This document shows positions 12,378 through 24,309 of a stretch of DNA of 64,000 nucleotides, one piece after another. Source of the stretch: Protea cynaroides (Eukaryota; Streptophyta; Magnoliopsida; Proteales; Proteaceae). Position 1 is the stretch's first letter; the number at the start of each line of letters is the position of its first letter. Position numbers and translations under genes: made by a program. The notes under the pieces were generated by a model that saw nothing but the letters and a program-made list of their open reading frames with translations, had not been told where the DNA came from and did no database searches. The stretch covers positions 88,096,278-88,160,277 of the forward strand of contig CM053275.1 of NCBI GenBank assembly GCA_028583415.1. Reading direction: 5' to 3'.

Positions 12378-13735
12378 TCATGAAGCTGGAGGCGAAGGAG
12401 GAGGCGGTGCCTCACGATCTCTGTCATAGTCCTCAGCATAGACTCTAGTCAACCAAGCTATCTGAGTTTGGGTCGTCTGCAGACTAGCTGCAAGATTGGC
12501 TACCCACTGATCAGTCCGGTGCTGAGCCTCCATGAGCTCTCCCATCCTCATGTCTGATGTACGTTGGGCGTCTATGAGCTCATCCACTCTCACACGCTGA
12601 GCGTCTAGTAACTCCTCCATCCTCAGATCAGATCTACGCTGAGCCTCTCTGATCTCATGCAACATCTCCATCATATCAGAAGGTGGGTGTGAATGACCAG
12701 CCACATGAGAAGGACCAGCCTCATGAGAAGGACCCGCCGCATATGAAGTATCAGCTCCAGCAGCATGCGTAGGTGAAGGCGGTGGTATCGAGTCTACATC
12801 CATGTACATACAGTCGTCGTCATCAGCAGGCTCTGCATGAACTCCAGCAGCGGCGGCAGCTGCCTTAGCGTCAGCTATCTCTACGCGAGTGTGAGGGCGC
12901 ACCATCTCGTTCCTCTCCTCGTCACTGACTTGGGCATCCCGCATACCCATCTTGCAGATAGCCTCCCAATCTGGAGGCGACGAGAAGGTTTTCTCCTGAA
13001 TCTTCTCATCCACCAAATCAACCCCCAGGCGAGTAAGCAGAACAGTGATCATACGTCCATAGGGTAGATTACCCCTATGACTGGGCAGTGTGGCACTGAT
13101 CATAGTCTGCATGATGATGTACGGCAGGCAGACGGGATGTCTAATGCAAATACTGTATAGCAGATACTGGGTCAGCTGAGAAACCCTCTCGTAATGGCCA
13201 CTCTGCGGAATCAGATTATGCTGGATAATCTTACAGAAGACCCGTGGAGCCGGACGCATATAACAAGCTCGCATCTGCCAGCGATCAGGTCGTAGCAGCT
13301 GACTATCAATCTCAGCCCTCATCTCCATGGAAACAAACTGGGGCTCTCCAGGCGCACAATACACCATAGGGCCATCATAGGGAATGCCCAGTAAATCGGC
13401 CAGCTGCCGATAGTCAAATGAAATGTTCACTCCCTTTACATAGCTAGTGATGCATAGCTCGTGACCCCTATCCACATCATTGTAATCCTCCACCACCTGG
13501 AGATTACAATAGAACTGTCGCACTAAATCCGGGCATGTGCACGCGTCGTAAGTGATGACGGGAGCCACCCCATATCACCAAATGCTCTCTCCACGTTGAA
13601 CAGGGCTAGCTCAGCCAAGTTCACCATACGACCACCCTCTACCTTCTTATGAGTGTAGTGGGCATACTGTGCCTCGGCTTCATTAGAGCGAAAGAGAAGC
13701 GGATCACGAACTCTGGGTACCTTAATACGAGCCAT
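12378..13735 (-). pseudogene. Antisense leader gene of the chromovirus (putative plant transposon protein domain)
   Basis: The frame starts with MARIKVPRVRDPLLF at 13735 and runs against gag-pol. One missing base near 13565 shifts the frame. With that allowed for, the product would be about 450 residues. The N-terminal ~230 residues resemble the domain annotated as 'putative plant transposon protein' in plant proteomes: an FxDMGW-like start, an 'FYCNL' segment, a 'LADLLGIPYDGP' turn, a 'NLIPQSGHYERVS' stretch and a 'GNLPYGRMITVLL' stretch. The C-terminal part has His/Ser/Ala-rich repeats (AGPSHEAGPSH), then about 11-residue coiled-coil-like repeats built on R-x-E-E-L-x-D-A-Q-R, and a proline-rich tail. 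A 407-bp intron lies five bases upstream of the ATG. Extra, sometimes antisense, ORFs are known in other plant Ty3 lineages. The function is unknown, and the single frameshift means this copy is probably dead. Confidence 0.75.
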
Positions 13736-14644
13736 GGTATCTGCAAAGAAAAACAGATAATGAGTTAATAAGATAAAAATCCGAAATTGTTATAACGACG
13801 TAAGTGGCCAAAAGCCTCACTTGTCACCCATACACGTGGGCAGGAGGACTTACATAGGTTCTAACGTATCATACGACACACATACAGTAGGAAATTTTAA
13901 CTAATGAGGTCCAATTTGAAGAAATTTCAAGAAATTGAAAATTTTGACAAATTAGGGCAGAAAGAGCAAAAATCTAAGTTCTCGATAACCAACCGATGAA
14001 ACTCAAAAAATTTGAGGGCTTTTGTTCCTCGAGACACCAATAACAAAAGCCCCCAATAAAAATCAAATTTTTACGGTTGGAAAAAGTTTAATTAGACCAA
14101 AACCTAGAAATGGAAACTTAAAAACAGGTAAAAATGAGAAAACATACCTCTAGGGATGATGTTGATGTTGAAACACGGATCCAAATTGACCAAAATAGCG
14201 GAGTGGCACTGTAGCAACTCAGAGGTGAGAGACAAGTCGAAATGGGAGGGAATAAGAGAGACTGAACCCAGAATCGGATCTTAAAGGTCTGATTTTTGGT
14301 CTGAGGGTCGGACAATTCGACCAGGACCATCAACCCTCGGAGCGACCCTCCCATCGACCCTCGGCTCTCGGGAATCTGACAGAAAACCCAGGGTCAGATA
14401 CTGAGGGTCGGATACCCATCGACCCTCAGCTCTCGGGAAGAACAGGTCATTCTCAGGGTCGGATACTGAGGGTCGGACATACCATCGACCCCCACCATCG
14501 ACCTTGCATAGAAAAGACATTATTTTTCTTAAATTGAGCTGGAAATTTTGAAATTTTACATCGATTAACGTGCCTATATGAAGTATAAATGATTGTCTCA
14601 CCTATTTTGATGATTTTTAGGCACCACCAATCTCAGAAGAAATT
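13736..14644. promoter_or_regulatory. Divergent spacer between the antisense gene and gag
   Basis: The 909 bp separate two head-to-head start codons. The part from about 14290 to 14510 is dense in AGGGTCGGA / CGACCCTC motifs, the same motifs that form arrays in the LTRs. It probably holds the antisense promoter. The sense side is also the gag 5' UTR. No TATA box could be assigned with confidence. Confidence 0.5.
13741..14147 (-). other. 5'-UTR intron of the antisense gene
   Basis: On the minus strand CCTAGAG/GTATGT is the donor and TTTTCTTTGCAG/ATACC is the acceptor, immediately before ATG. The intron is T-rich and 407 bp long. It supports the view that the antisense frame is a transcribed, spliced gene. 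Confidence 0.6.
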
Positions 14645-15886
14645 ATGTCTGGACGTAGAGTAACTAGACAGAGCCGAAATGCAGTTCCACCACCACCACC
14701 TATGGAGGAAACTAACCAGGAGAATATATATGTATCAGAAAACCCAGATCAGGCAAATCCTACAAATTTTCCACCTCCACCACCAGAGTTAGCAACAGTG
14801 GTGATGAATTTAGCACATCAGCTGCAACAGATGCAACACGCACAGGCTCAAATGCAAGTTGCAATGGGAGTCATGTTCCAAGCCGCACATGCTACACCCA
14901 TGCAGACGGGACAAGCCAGTGCAGCACCGGTGGGTAACCACCCAGCACCTCAAACACTTCAACCACCAGCTGCACAGATTCCAGTACCAGGTCCGGAAGT
15001 AGCTCAGGTCAACTATCAGTATCCACAACCCATGTTTGGGGCATACCCCCAAAATCAGCTGGATCACTCTCGACTGGTTGAGAGATTTCTGAAGATGAAG
15101 CCCAAGGAATTTAACGGTCAACCGTCGGATCCGTTATGGCCAGCACATTGGATCGACGAGATGGAGAGAAACTTTCTTATGATGACTATCACTGAAGAAG
15201 AAAAAGTACTATGTGTCACCTTCATACTAAAGGGTGACGCACATTATTGGTGGAAATCTACTAGGACTTACCTCTTGACCAAGCACGCCCTACTGACTTG
15301 GGCTATCTATAAAGAAGCGTTCTTCGAGAAGTATTTTCCCCGAAGCTTCAGAGATTCTATGGAGAAGGAATTCCTGAGTTTATATCAGGGACAGATGTCC
15401 GTGGATGCATATCAACAGCGTTATAAAGAGCTGTATTTCTTTGCACCACTCAGCATGCAGGAAGAAGACACTAAAATCCGTAGGTTTGTCACGGGACTGA
15501 GAGGAAGCATCAGAGAGCACGTTCTGGGCTTGGAAAAGAAGATATACAATGAAGCTGTCCAAATTGCTCGAGTCATAGAATCGAGCCAAAAGGAAAGCTA
15601 CTTTACGCAGAACAGAGGCATAAAAAGCCAGCCGGAAACGCCTATAACGGAGGGAACAACAAGACATTTAAACCCTTCCGTGCTTAAGGCTTTACTGCTG
15701 CATCCAAGACTACCCCGGTAACGCAACAACAACCAAAGCCAAATTCTGAAGGTCCGAGATGTTACAACTGCAATCAAGTGGGACATATGATAAGGGAGTG
15801 TCCTAAGCCCAAGAAGCAGGTACATCAAAGACGAGTATATGATGTTACATCTGAGGATGCTGCCGCATCACCCGATGTGGTCACAG
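14645..15886 (+). pseudogene. Chromovirus gag, with a frameshift and a stop
   Basis: The start MSGRRVTRQSRN is followed by a proline-rich N-terminus and the Ty3 gag core: FLKMKPKEFNGQ, WIDEMERNF, DAHYWWKS, FEKYFPRSF, VDAYQQRYKEL and RRFVTGLRG. The frame slips in an A-run near 15627, and a TAA follows near 15690. The zinc knuckle C-x2-C-x4-H-x4-C lies at about 15760-15801 in the shifted frame. The product would be the virus-like-particle protein. In this family gag and pol are normally one frame. Confidence 0.88.
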
Positions 15887-15956
15887 GTATGACTGAAACC
15901 TTTTAGTTGTAATTACATTGTATGAGCATGTAGACTAAGTAAAAAATAAATCACAG
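15887..15956 (+). other. Candidate 70-bp intron or insertion between gag and protease
   Basis: The segment starts GTATGA after CACAG and ends AAATCACAG before GTATCG. It contains in-frame stops. Leaving it out joins zinc-knuckle and protease in one frame (V-T-G-I-V-P). An ACTAAGT branch-point-like motif lies about 20 bases before the AG. TCACAGGTAT occurs at both edges, so a small insertion with a duplicated target, or a tandem duplication, is the alternative. Confidence 0.5.
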
Positions 15957-18900
15957 GTATCGTACCTATAAATGACGTACCCGCCAGAGTACTCTTTGAT
16001 TCATGAGCTACTCATTCCTTTATATCTGTGTCATTCGGAAAGAAGTTGAATCTACCCATCAAAATATTGGACTACAAAATACTTGTACGGTCATCGATGG
16101 GGTTAGAAGTGGAATTAGATAAAGGTTATGGACCATGTCCAGTTCTCATTGGTGAGAAAACCTTAGATGCAGTCTTGATCCAACTAGAGATGGCAGACTT
16201 TGACGTCATCTTGGGAATGGACTGGTTAGCTCGGCATTCTGCAAACCTATTATGGGCCGAAAAGAAGCTAACATTCAAAGACAAAGAAGGAGCAGAATTC
16301 AGTTTTTCGGGAACCAAACTTTCCCGTAGACGCAAGCTTATACTCCCAGCACTGAAGGCTAAGAAGTGCCTTGAGAAGGGGGCAGTCGAGTATCTAGTAT
16401 CAGTGGTCGACCTAACCAAGGAAGCACCACGACTGGAAGATATTGATGTAGTGCAGGACTATTCTGACATATTTCCGGAGGAACTACCAGGGTTACCACC
16501 CGACCGAGCCACAGAGTTTGTGATAGATCTTATACCCGGAGCCACACCAGTATCAAAAGCACCTTATAGAATGGATCTTACTGAACTGAAGGAATTGAAA
16601 GTGCAACTACAAGAACTATTGGACAAGGATTATATTCGACCCAGTATATCACCATGGGGAGCACCGATATTATTCGTAAAGAAGAAGGATGGTAGTGTTT
16701 GATTGTGTATCGACTATCGGGAGTTGAATAAACTGATAATCAAGAATCGATATCCACTACCTCGGATCGATGACTTGTTCGATCAGTTGCAAGGAGCAAA
16801 GGTATTTTCTAAGATCGATCTTCGGTCAGGTTATCATCAGTTGAAGATTAAAGATGGTGATATTCCTAAAACAGCTTTCAAGACCAGATACGGACATTAT
16901 GAGTTCTTGGTCATGTCTTTCGGATTAACAAACGCACCAGCAACTTTTATGGAACTTATGAACCGGGTTTTCCATGACATGTTGGATACGTCGATTATAG
17001 TATTCATTGATGATATATTGGTATATTCCAAGGACAAAGAAACCCATATCAAGAACCTAAACGCCGCCCTACAGCGTTTAAGGAAAGAGAAGTTATATGC
17101 CAAATTTACCAAGTGTGAGTTTTGGCTAAGTGAAGTCGCCTTCCTAGGCCATGTAGTATCCGCAAAAGGTATCAAAGTGGACCCCAGCAAGATCGAGGCT
17201 ATTGTGAAGTGGGAAGCACCAAAGAGCGTTTCAGAAATTAGAAGTTTTCTAGGTCTCGCCGGTTATTATCGGAGATTCGTGGAAGACTATTCCCGGATTG
17301 CCGTACCTCTCACCAGTCTGACTAAGAAAGGGGAAAAGTTTGTGTGGACGGATAAATGTGAGAAGAGCTTCCAAACATTGAAGACCAGATTGATATCCGC
17401 TCCGATTTTGACTATTTTTGTTCCAGGACAGACATTTACCTTATACACTGATGCGTCAGGACTGGGATTAGGATGTGTGCTTATGCAAGGAGAGCAAGTA
17501 ATTGTTTATGCCTCAAGACAGTTAAAGATACATGAGAAAAATTATCCCACTCATAATCTGGAGTTAGCGGCAGTAGTACATGCTGTCAAGATATAGAGAC
17601 ACTACCTATACGAAGAGAAATTTCAGATTAAGTCGGACCATAAAAGTCTTACTTATTTATTTAATCAGAAGGAATTGAATATGAGACAAAGAAGATGGCT
17701 GGAACTATTGAAGGACTATGATTGTGATATCCAGTATCATCCAGGGAAAGCTAATGTAGTAGCAGATGCATTGAGCAGAAAGGCAATGATAAAATCTCAA
17801 GGAAAGGTTAGTACAATCGCAGCAATGTGCACTATCAGAATGGTATTCAATCACGGCAATGAGCAGTATGTGATAAATACAACGGATGGATCAGCCAACC
17901 AAGGGTTTATTCATCGATTTTCAAATATGTTCGCTGCATTGAAAATTATACCGGATATAATGGATGAAGTGAAGACAGCTATCAAATCAGATCCTTATCT
18001 GAGAATAGTACAAGAAGATATTGAGAAAGGTAGGACTAATCCTGAGTTCACCTTGGATGAAGAGAAAGTACTGAAATACAAAGGAAGAATATGTGTACCT
18101 AAAACAGAAAGTGTGGACATTAGACACCGATTGATGAAAGAAGCCCATACCACCATCTATTCGATACATCCTGGAAGTACAAAAATGTATCATGATTTAA
18201 AGAAACTGTATTGGTAGAGAGGAATGAAAGCAGATGTAGCTAAGTTCATGTCTCAATGCCTAAATTGTCAGAAAGTAAAAGCTGAACGACAACAACCCGC
18301 AGGACTGTTACAACCGTTACCGAAACTAGCATGGGAAATGGAACTGCATCACTATGGACTTCGTCACGGGATTACCACTGACTCCTCGAGTAGTTGACGT
18401 AGTTTGGGTGATTGTAGACCGTCTGACTAAAACAGCTCGCTTCATACCAATACGACCTCAGTATACACTGGAAAGGTTAGCAAAGCTGTATGTGGATAAT
18501 ATTGTTCGATTACACGGTGTACCAGAAAGCATTGTGTCCGACAAAGATCCACGATTTACTTCCAAGTTTTGGGAGGGATTGCAAAAGGCTATGGGAACAA
18601 CATTGAAGTTCAGTACCGCGTTCCACCCACAGACAGATGGACAGTCAGAGCGTACAATCCAGATTCTAGAAGATATGCTACGAGCATATGTAATTGATTT
18701 CAAGGGATCATGGGATGAAAGACTACCCCTGATCGAGTTCGCTTATAACAATAGCTATCAGGCTACTATTCAGATGTCACCTTATGAAGCACTGTATGGC
18801 AGAAAGTGTCGAACTCCTTTGTTTTGGAATGAAGTGGGAGAACGTAGTATTGTTGGACCAGAGTTTGTTGAAGAGACTTGTCGAGTGGTTGACATTATCA

Positions 18901-19446
18901 AGGAAAGAGTGAGAACAGCTCAGAACCGTCAGAAGTAATATGCAGATACTCGACGTAGAGATCTTAAGTTTGCTGTAGGTGATAAAGCATTCTTGAAGGT
19001 ATCGCCTATGCGAGGATTGAAAAGGTTCGGACAAAAAGGGAAATTAAGTCCAAGATATGTCAGGCCGTATGAGATCTTAGCTAAGCGTGGGAAAGTGGCT
19101 TATCAGTTAGCACTACCACCATCTATGTCAAGTGTGCATGACGTATTTCATATTTCTCTATTGAAGAAGTATGTCAAGAATCCAATGCACGTGTTGACAG
19201 TAGATTTATCGAAATTGACTGATGATTTGACATTCGAAGTAACACCAACCGAAATCACCAACCGAAAGGTTCAACGACTACGCAACCGAGATATCTACTA
19301 TGTTAAGGTCACCTGAAAAAGTAGAGACATGGAAGAAATTACATGGGAAGAAGAAAATGCTATGCGAAAGCAATACCCTTACTTATTTGATTCTGAAGGT
19401 ACGTACAATTTTGAGGATGAAATTTTTATAAGTAAGGGGGAGTTGT
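15957..19446 (+). pseudogene. Chromovirus pol (PR-RT-RH-INT-chromodomain), decayed
   Basis: Domains in order: protease with D-S-stop-A-T-H-S-F (the active-site Gly is a TGA at 16004) and DFDVILGMDWL; reverse transcriptase with YPLPRIDDLFDQL, FSKIDLRSGYHQ and FIDDILVYS (about 16.5-17.25 kb); RNase H with LYTDASGLGLGCVL; integrase zinc region (H..H..C-x2-C) and core (MDFVTGLPLTP, SDKDPRFTSKFW, AFHPQTDGQSERT); then a chromodomain-type tail (SSVHDVFHISLLKK, EEITWEEE, ending SKGEL at the LTR border). Stops lie at 16004, 16700, 17594, 18215, 18936 and 19314, several at ancestral Trp codons. A frameshift lies near 18340. The element cannot make a working polyprotein. Confidence 0.92.
19431..19443 (+). 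other. Polypurine tract
   Basis: AGTAAGGGGGAGT directly precedes the 3' LTR and is the expected second-strand primer. The pol frame ends across this site. Confidence 0.8.
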
Positions 19447-21701
19447 AAGACCCGTATCAAACTAACCCGGTATTGTCACCTTGAACCAGGTTTACCCATC
19501 ATGGTTGAGTCAAATGGACCAAGGGCGTGAAGGAGATCATGATCCCAGGTATCAAATCGACCCTAAAACACTCAATTTAAGGGGAGGGTCGCATACCCAG
19601 CAAAGGAGGGTCGGACCCCCCAAGACAGAAAGTCAGACCCTCAGTTTTATAGGGAGGGTCGGACACCATAGGAACCCTAGGGTCGACGGGATCATCGACC
19701 CTCAGTTGCCGCGGAAACTAAAATTAGGAAATTTCCTAATTTTCGATTTGGATTCTTTCCTAATCTCAAAGGAACTTATTTTAGGATGTTTCTACTCTAT
19801 TTAAAGGACGTCCCTAAGCCTCTTTCACTCCTTTTACAACCCTAATTGAATTGAGAGAAAGAGAAGAGAAGAAAAATGAGAAAAAGAGAAGCAAGGAAAA
19901 GAAGATAACAAAAAGGAGAAGAGTTGCAGAGAGGGAGTAATCTTCTCAGGTATGGATACTAATTCCATGAGTTTCTACAGACCTTAGGTTAGATAATGAT
20001 GAGAGTATGATCTCGAAAAAACCCAAATCATCAACCCATGGTTAGGTTTTCATAGAAAACTATGGGAGATTACATGAAAGCTATTTAGGTGGATGATTCA
20101 TGGTTCTAAACCATGGAATGAATGTTGAATGGACTGTAGGAGAAAGCCATAGGACCCCAAACACGAAGGATGGACTAAAAGGAGGGAAATTGACCAAAAC
20201 CCCCCGAGGGTCGCACAGAGGCTCGATGACCATCCGACCCTATGTGATCCTGAGGATCGACCCTCAGTGTTCGGGAAGTCCAGATTGGGGAGCGTCGCAC
20301 TCAGGGTCGATCATGACTCCGACCCTACCTCCGACCCTTAGTTAACAGAATGGTTTTTAAATTCTGAATAAATTCTAATTAAATTTTATCGGCTTTGTTA
20401 GGTCTTCTAGCAATATAATAACATTATAAAGGTGATTCTAAAGCTTGGAATAGTATCTATTAGCAAGCTAAGGTGAGGGAACAAGACCTAAACTAACTGG
20501 TTAATAATAAACTGTTTTAATTCTTGAGTCCAATGCCATATTGATTCTATGCGTGTATGCTTGTATGTGCATTCAACATGCCATCCAATATTTCTATTAA
20601 TTGTTCATGCATATTTACTTTACTGTTTATAATATCATGATGATGATGATGATAGGAATAGGCATGTGAATGTTTGTGTTTGACCAGTATATATGGTGAG
20701 GGTAGGGATGGTATCAACCGGTACAAGAATGATCGTTCTTCATGGGGTGTATATTGTGTCATGGTCCACTTAAGTCATGTCCACTGATGTCGTCGTATCG
20801 CCATTACCTTAGCAGAACTATTATGTCGTAGAGCATCAGGGGAGGTGGTCTCGATCCTTGTAGTCTCTGACTCTACCGGGGAGCCCTAGCTCTATCTCTA
20901 TGGATGTTCTGAGGGATGCTGGGGTAAGGCCTTGGATACACTGTTTGGCATTAGGATTGGTTAGTTGCGAGCCCAGTTTGTAATCCTAGCCAGCAGGGGT
21001 TTGTTTGTTGGTATGGTATCAACCGGTACAGCCATACCGTTTTCATGGGGTGTATATTGTGCCATTTTAGGTGCTGTGGGCGATAGTGCAGGAGTAATTG
21101 GGCATATCCACACACTTGTGTATAGAGGTGCGGCGGTCACCTATCCTTTCTATAGCACAGTTCAAACTTTAAACCGAACCAAAGAGATGAATTGATTGCA
21201 TGCATATGTATTGTTGCATTATTTTGTTTGCTCACTGAGCCATGATGTGTGCCCACCCTTCGACGTCGAATATTTTTAGTTGATGATGCAGGTTTAACCG
21301 TTGAAGATTATATAAATGCTCCAGAGTACGGGAACGTTGCAGCGATGGTAGCTGAAGATGAAGTGGATACACATGACATCTCTTGCGAGTGCAACTCATG
21401 TGTATTCGATTAGATTTTTAGTTTATTCATTTGGATTTATTAAAGACATGTATTGGATATTTATTTATTTATGTCTTAGTTGATACAGAATAATTTCGTT
21501 ATTTAATTATTGATATCACAATAGATTCTCAGTTCTTTTTATTATAATACTTCCGCTATTTGTTTTATTTATTCTGATTATTTATGTGGATGTATGGAGT
21601 TTAGATAACACGGATATAGCCTACTCGAGATCCTGGTTGAACCGTTGGTTTGTTAGCGGTTCATCATACCATTCTGAATAGTACAGATTTAGGGTGTGAC
21701 A
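19444..21701 (+). repeat. 3' LTR of the chromovirus
   Basis: It runs from TGTAAGACCC to GGTGTGACA. It is close to the 5' LTR with scattered substitutions. A short deletion between CGACCCTC repeats near 19700 removes a motif unit present in the 5' LTR. Same TATA-like box (19798-19805), donor-like site (19950) and acceptor-like site (ends 21291). Confidence 0.93.
21292..21413 (+). other. Conserved LTR peptide exon, 3' LTR copy
   Basis: GCAG/G then GLTVEDYINAPEYGN, ending CECNSCVFD and TAG. It differs from the 5' LTR copy at two codons (Ile/Val and Ile/Val). Confidence 0.55.
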
Positions 21702-21706
21702 ACTAT

Positions 21707-23310
21707 CTTCAATAATTTTTCTGTTAAATAAAAGAGAAAAGTAACTGTCATGCATTTAGGCCAAAAAAAATAAGGATAGGTTCGCGTCGGAATCAATAGT
21801 TGCATGGTCATGCATGAAAAAGGATAGAAAGGAAAGAAGGGATATGTTGAATTTTTCATCCACATGTCAAATTATGGTGGTTCAATAGTGGAACATATAC
21901 AACCACGTGTCAAATTATGGTGGTTCATCATGGGCATCATATTGTTCAACATGCATGAAACCCGAATATACACATGCATGCACAATTAAAAAATGACAGT
22001 TATAATTTATTCCTAAGGTGGCAAACTTCAAAGAGATATAATTACAGCATCTCTCTATCTTTCTTAACTTTGAAATTAAGTACAGAGCACTGATTTAGGG
22101 TTCAGACGCTTCTTCACCCGTGAACCACCAACCCATTTGCCTAACCATTAAAGGAAGAAAAGAAGGAAACCTAACTACGTACATTCTGTTTCTCTCTCAT
22201 TTTTCTATCTTTACTTTTTGCATCCTCTCTTCGACAATTGCAAGCCTTGCCCATTTACTGTTAACTCTTACTAGGGAATAGGGACACTTTAAGAATTCCA
22301 TCCAATTTTTTGAAAAGAAAATGCATAGTAGATAATCACTTATATTATAGCAGTTTAAGAAGCATCTCTGTACTTAGATAGGTATCTCCATAACAGTAAC
22401 TTCTAAGGGGATATCTTATCACTGGGAATTGAGTTTGGATCCTCTCCCAACATGGATATCCTTCCAATAACCCCATCACCATCCATGTCCAGTGGGTTTC
22501 ACACGACAGTGACAAATCATGTGGAGGGTATACCCTTGTGGGAAGAGGAATCGGACTTGAATCAATAATGCAAAATACTTTTTTTTAGCTAAAGATCAGC
22601 AAAAGAATATAAGATGACATCTATTAATGTATAGTGCAAAGTACATCTTTCCATAATAGTAGTAGTTAATTAGATCTTTCTCAAAAAAAAAAAAAAAAGT
22701 TTGGCATACAGGGTACAGTATCTTTTCTTTTTCTTAATATATTTTTTGTTATCCTTGAGCCCAAATAAAAAATTATGTCAAATTTCGTTAAACCTTACTT
22801 AATCCTTATCCTACTTCCATCATGCACAGGATGTATATAATATGTTTCACCAGTAAAAAACTATTTCATAAAAAATAAATGAAGAAGCACAACCATTAGA
22901 AAGAGTAAAAAAGAACCAAAAAAAAAAGCAGCATCACCGGATATATGGAGATGAAGATTAATAACTATTGCAATATTTCAACAAAATAAATGGAGAAAAA
23001 ATTCAATTTACTTGTAATGGATGACAGTGAACCAACCAATGGTCAGGTTGATTCAGAGTAGATTCTGTTCCTTTTTGGACATTATTAAACTAGCCCCGGG
23101 CTCCTAGTGTAGCATGGGTTATAAATGACTACTTCAATGGTTCCCTACGTTTCTTTAGTTCATCTTTCTTGTTCACTTTCTACTTCGGAACAAGCTGAAA
23201 GCACATTTTCTAGATTTCGATGGCTGTTTCTATAACACTCTTGTAAGCTTGGTTATTTCATTTTTTTTTTTTTGTTTAACATGAATTGTGATATTAAACA
23301 TTTTGTATAG
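21707..23310. other. CACTA 5' non-coding DNA, no gene recognised
   Basis: AT-rich DNA with A-runs and no frame resembling a protein. The stretch just before 23310 reads like the tail of an intron (T-run, then TTTTGTATAG). Confidence 0.45.
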
Positions 23311-23439
23311 ATTAATGCAAGTCCATATGAAAATGGATGGATCATGAAGCTGGAGATGAGTAATACAGGTGAATTAGATTCCTTAATGGACTCTGATGGG
23401 TACTCGAAGTTCTGTGAAGAAGGAGATGCTGCCCATTGA
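23311..23439 (+). pseudogene. Captured last exon of glycine-cleavage H protein
   Basis: After a TTTTGTATAG acceptor, 43 codons run open to TGA: INASPYENGWIMKLEMSN, then GELDSLMDSDGYSKF and CEEGDAAH at the end. This matches the C-terminal exon of plant mitochondrial glycine decarboxylase H protein, including the SPYE-GW signature after the lipoyl domain. The lipoyl-lysine exon and the transit peptide are absent. The fragment therefore cannot make a working protein and is best read as a gene piece carried by the CACTA element. No stop or frameshift is visible in it. Confidence 0.82.
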
Positions 23440-24309
23440 TTGGTTAGGCCGCATATTAAGATAGCCATCTACCAAAATGCAAATTTTTTGCTTCATTTCC
23501 ATATCTTCAACAGAAGTTGTCATGCTATTTTTGTTTCTAGTTCATTGATTTGTAGTGATCTTAAGTTGGAATTATCTTCTAAGAATAATTTTGATTTGAG
23601 CAATTTTCACTGCCAGATTGATTTTTGGTTAATTTTTTTCTTGTTTTTGTTCTTAATCGTTTTGACATTTCTTTGTCAATGGGGTGGGTTAACAAATAGA
23701 AATACTGCCTTTACTCTCCCTTTCCACCAACTTCAAAATATGAGGTGCCCCCGTGAATTGGTTTATGGTGTCAACATTGTTGAGATGCGGGTTCCTAGAG
23801 AAGATTTTGTCCATTGAAGAGGGCATTTCCTAACCATGCTCCAGGGCAAATACAAATTGGAATCTCCAAATGAACCAGACCTTTCAAGTTCTTGCAATAC
23901 AACAGAACTTTGAAGGATAAGACTTTTCAAGCTCTTGGAACCAGACCTTTACCGGTTATGGTTCTCCAATCACAATATGAAGTAAAAAATTTAGGGAAAA
24001 AAGGGAGAAGAAGAAACCAGAAGAAACTAAACCCTAAATTTATATAAACAAAGACCAATCACAATAAATTAAACCATAAAAATTAGAATCATCAGATACA
24101 CAACCTAATGTCGATGAAGGGTTTTCCTAGTTCAAGCAGATAAGGAAGATAATAGTTTACCTGATACACAAATTAGAGATGGTGAAGAACAAAGAAAATG
24201 GATGCAGTAAAAGTTGCAAGACTGGGTTGTAGACACTGAGACTCGTTCAAGAGACAGGATTTGTAGAAAATCGATCAATGAAACGTTCTTTAGGAGCATC
24301 CACTGAGAG
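23440..24309. other. Flank of the H-protein fragment, no gene recognised
   Basis: Probably includes 3'-UTR and flanking sequence co-captured with the exon; the first 120 bases are T-rich. The 125-codon open frame here has no protein-like composition. Confidence 0.4.

Larger units (their letters stand above)
9824..21706 (+). mobile_element. Full-length Tekay-like Ty3 chromovirus with antisense gene
   Basis: It has two LTRs of 2271 and 2258 bp, a tRNA-Met type primer-binding site, gag, protease, reverse transcriptase, RNase H, integrase and chromodomain in chromovirus order, and a polypurine tract. It is flanked by ACTAC / ACTAT (target duplication with one mismatch). The RT and integrase motifs, the C-terminal chromodomain and the frame ending at the 3' LTR border fit the Tekay (Del) lineage. 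Multiple stops and frameshifts make it non-autonomous. The leader between the 5' LTR and gag holds an antisense gene, an unusual feature. The element lies in the CACTA DNA just upstream of the transposase start. Confidence 0.9.

Noticed and set aside
14281..14601. 106-codon minus-strand frame in the gag/antisense spacer
   Set aside because: It runs across the GTCGA motif array, and its peptide (repeated SDPE/RVDG) is a product of the DNA repeats.
23440..23817. 125-codon frame after the H-protein exon
   Set aside because: Composition is that of T-rich UTR-like DNA and no family is recognisable.
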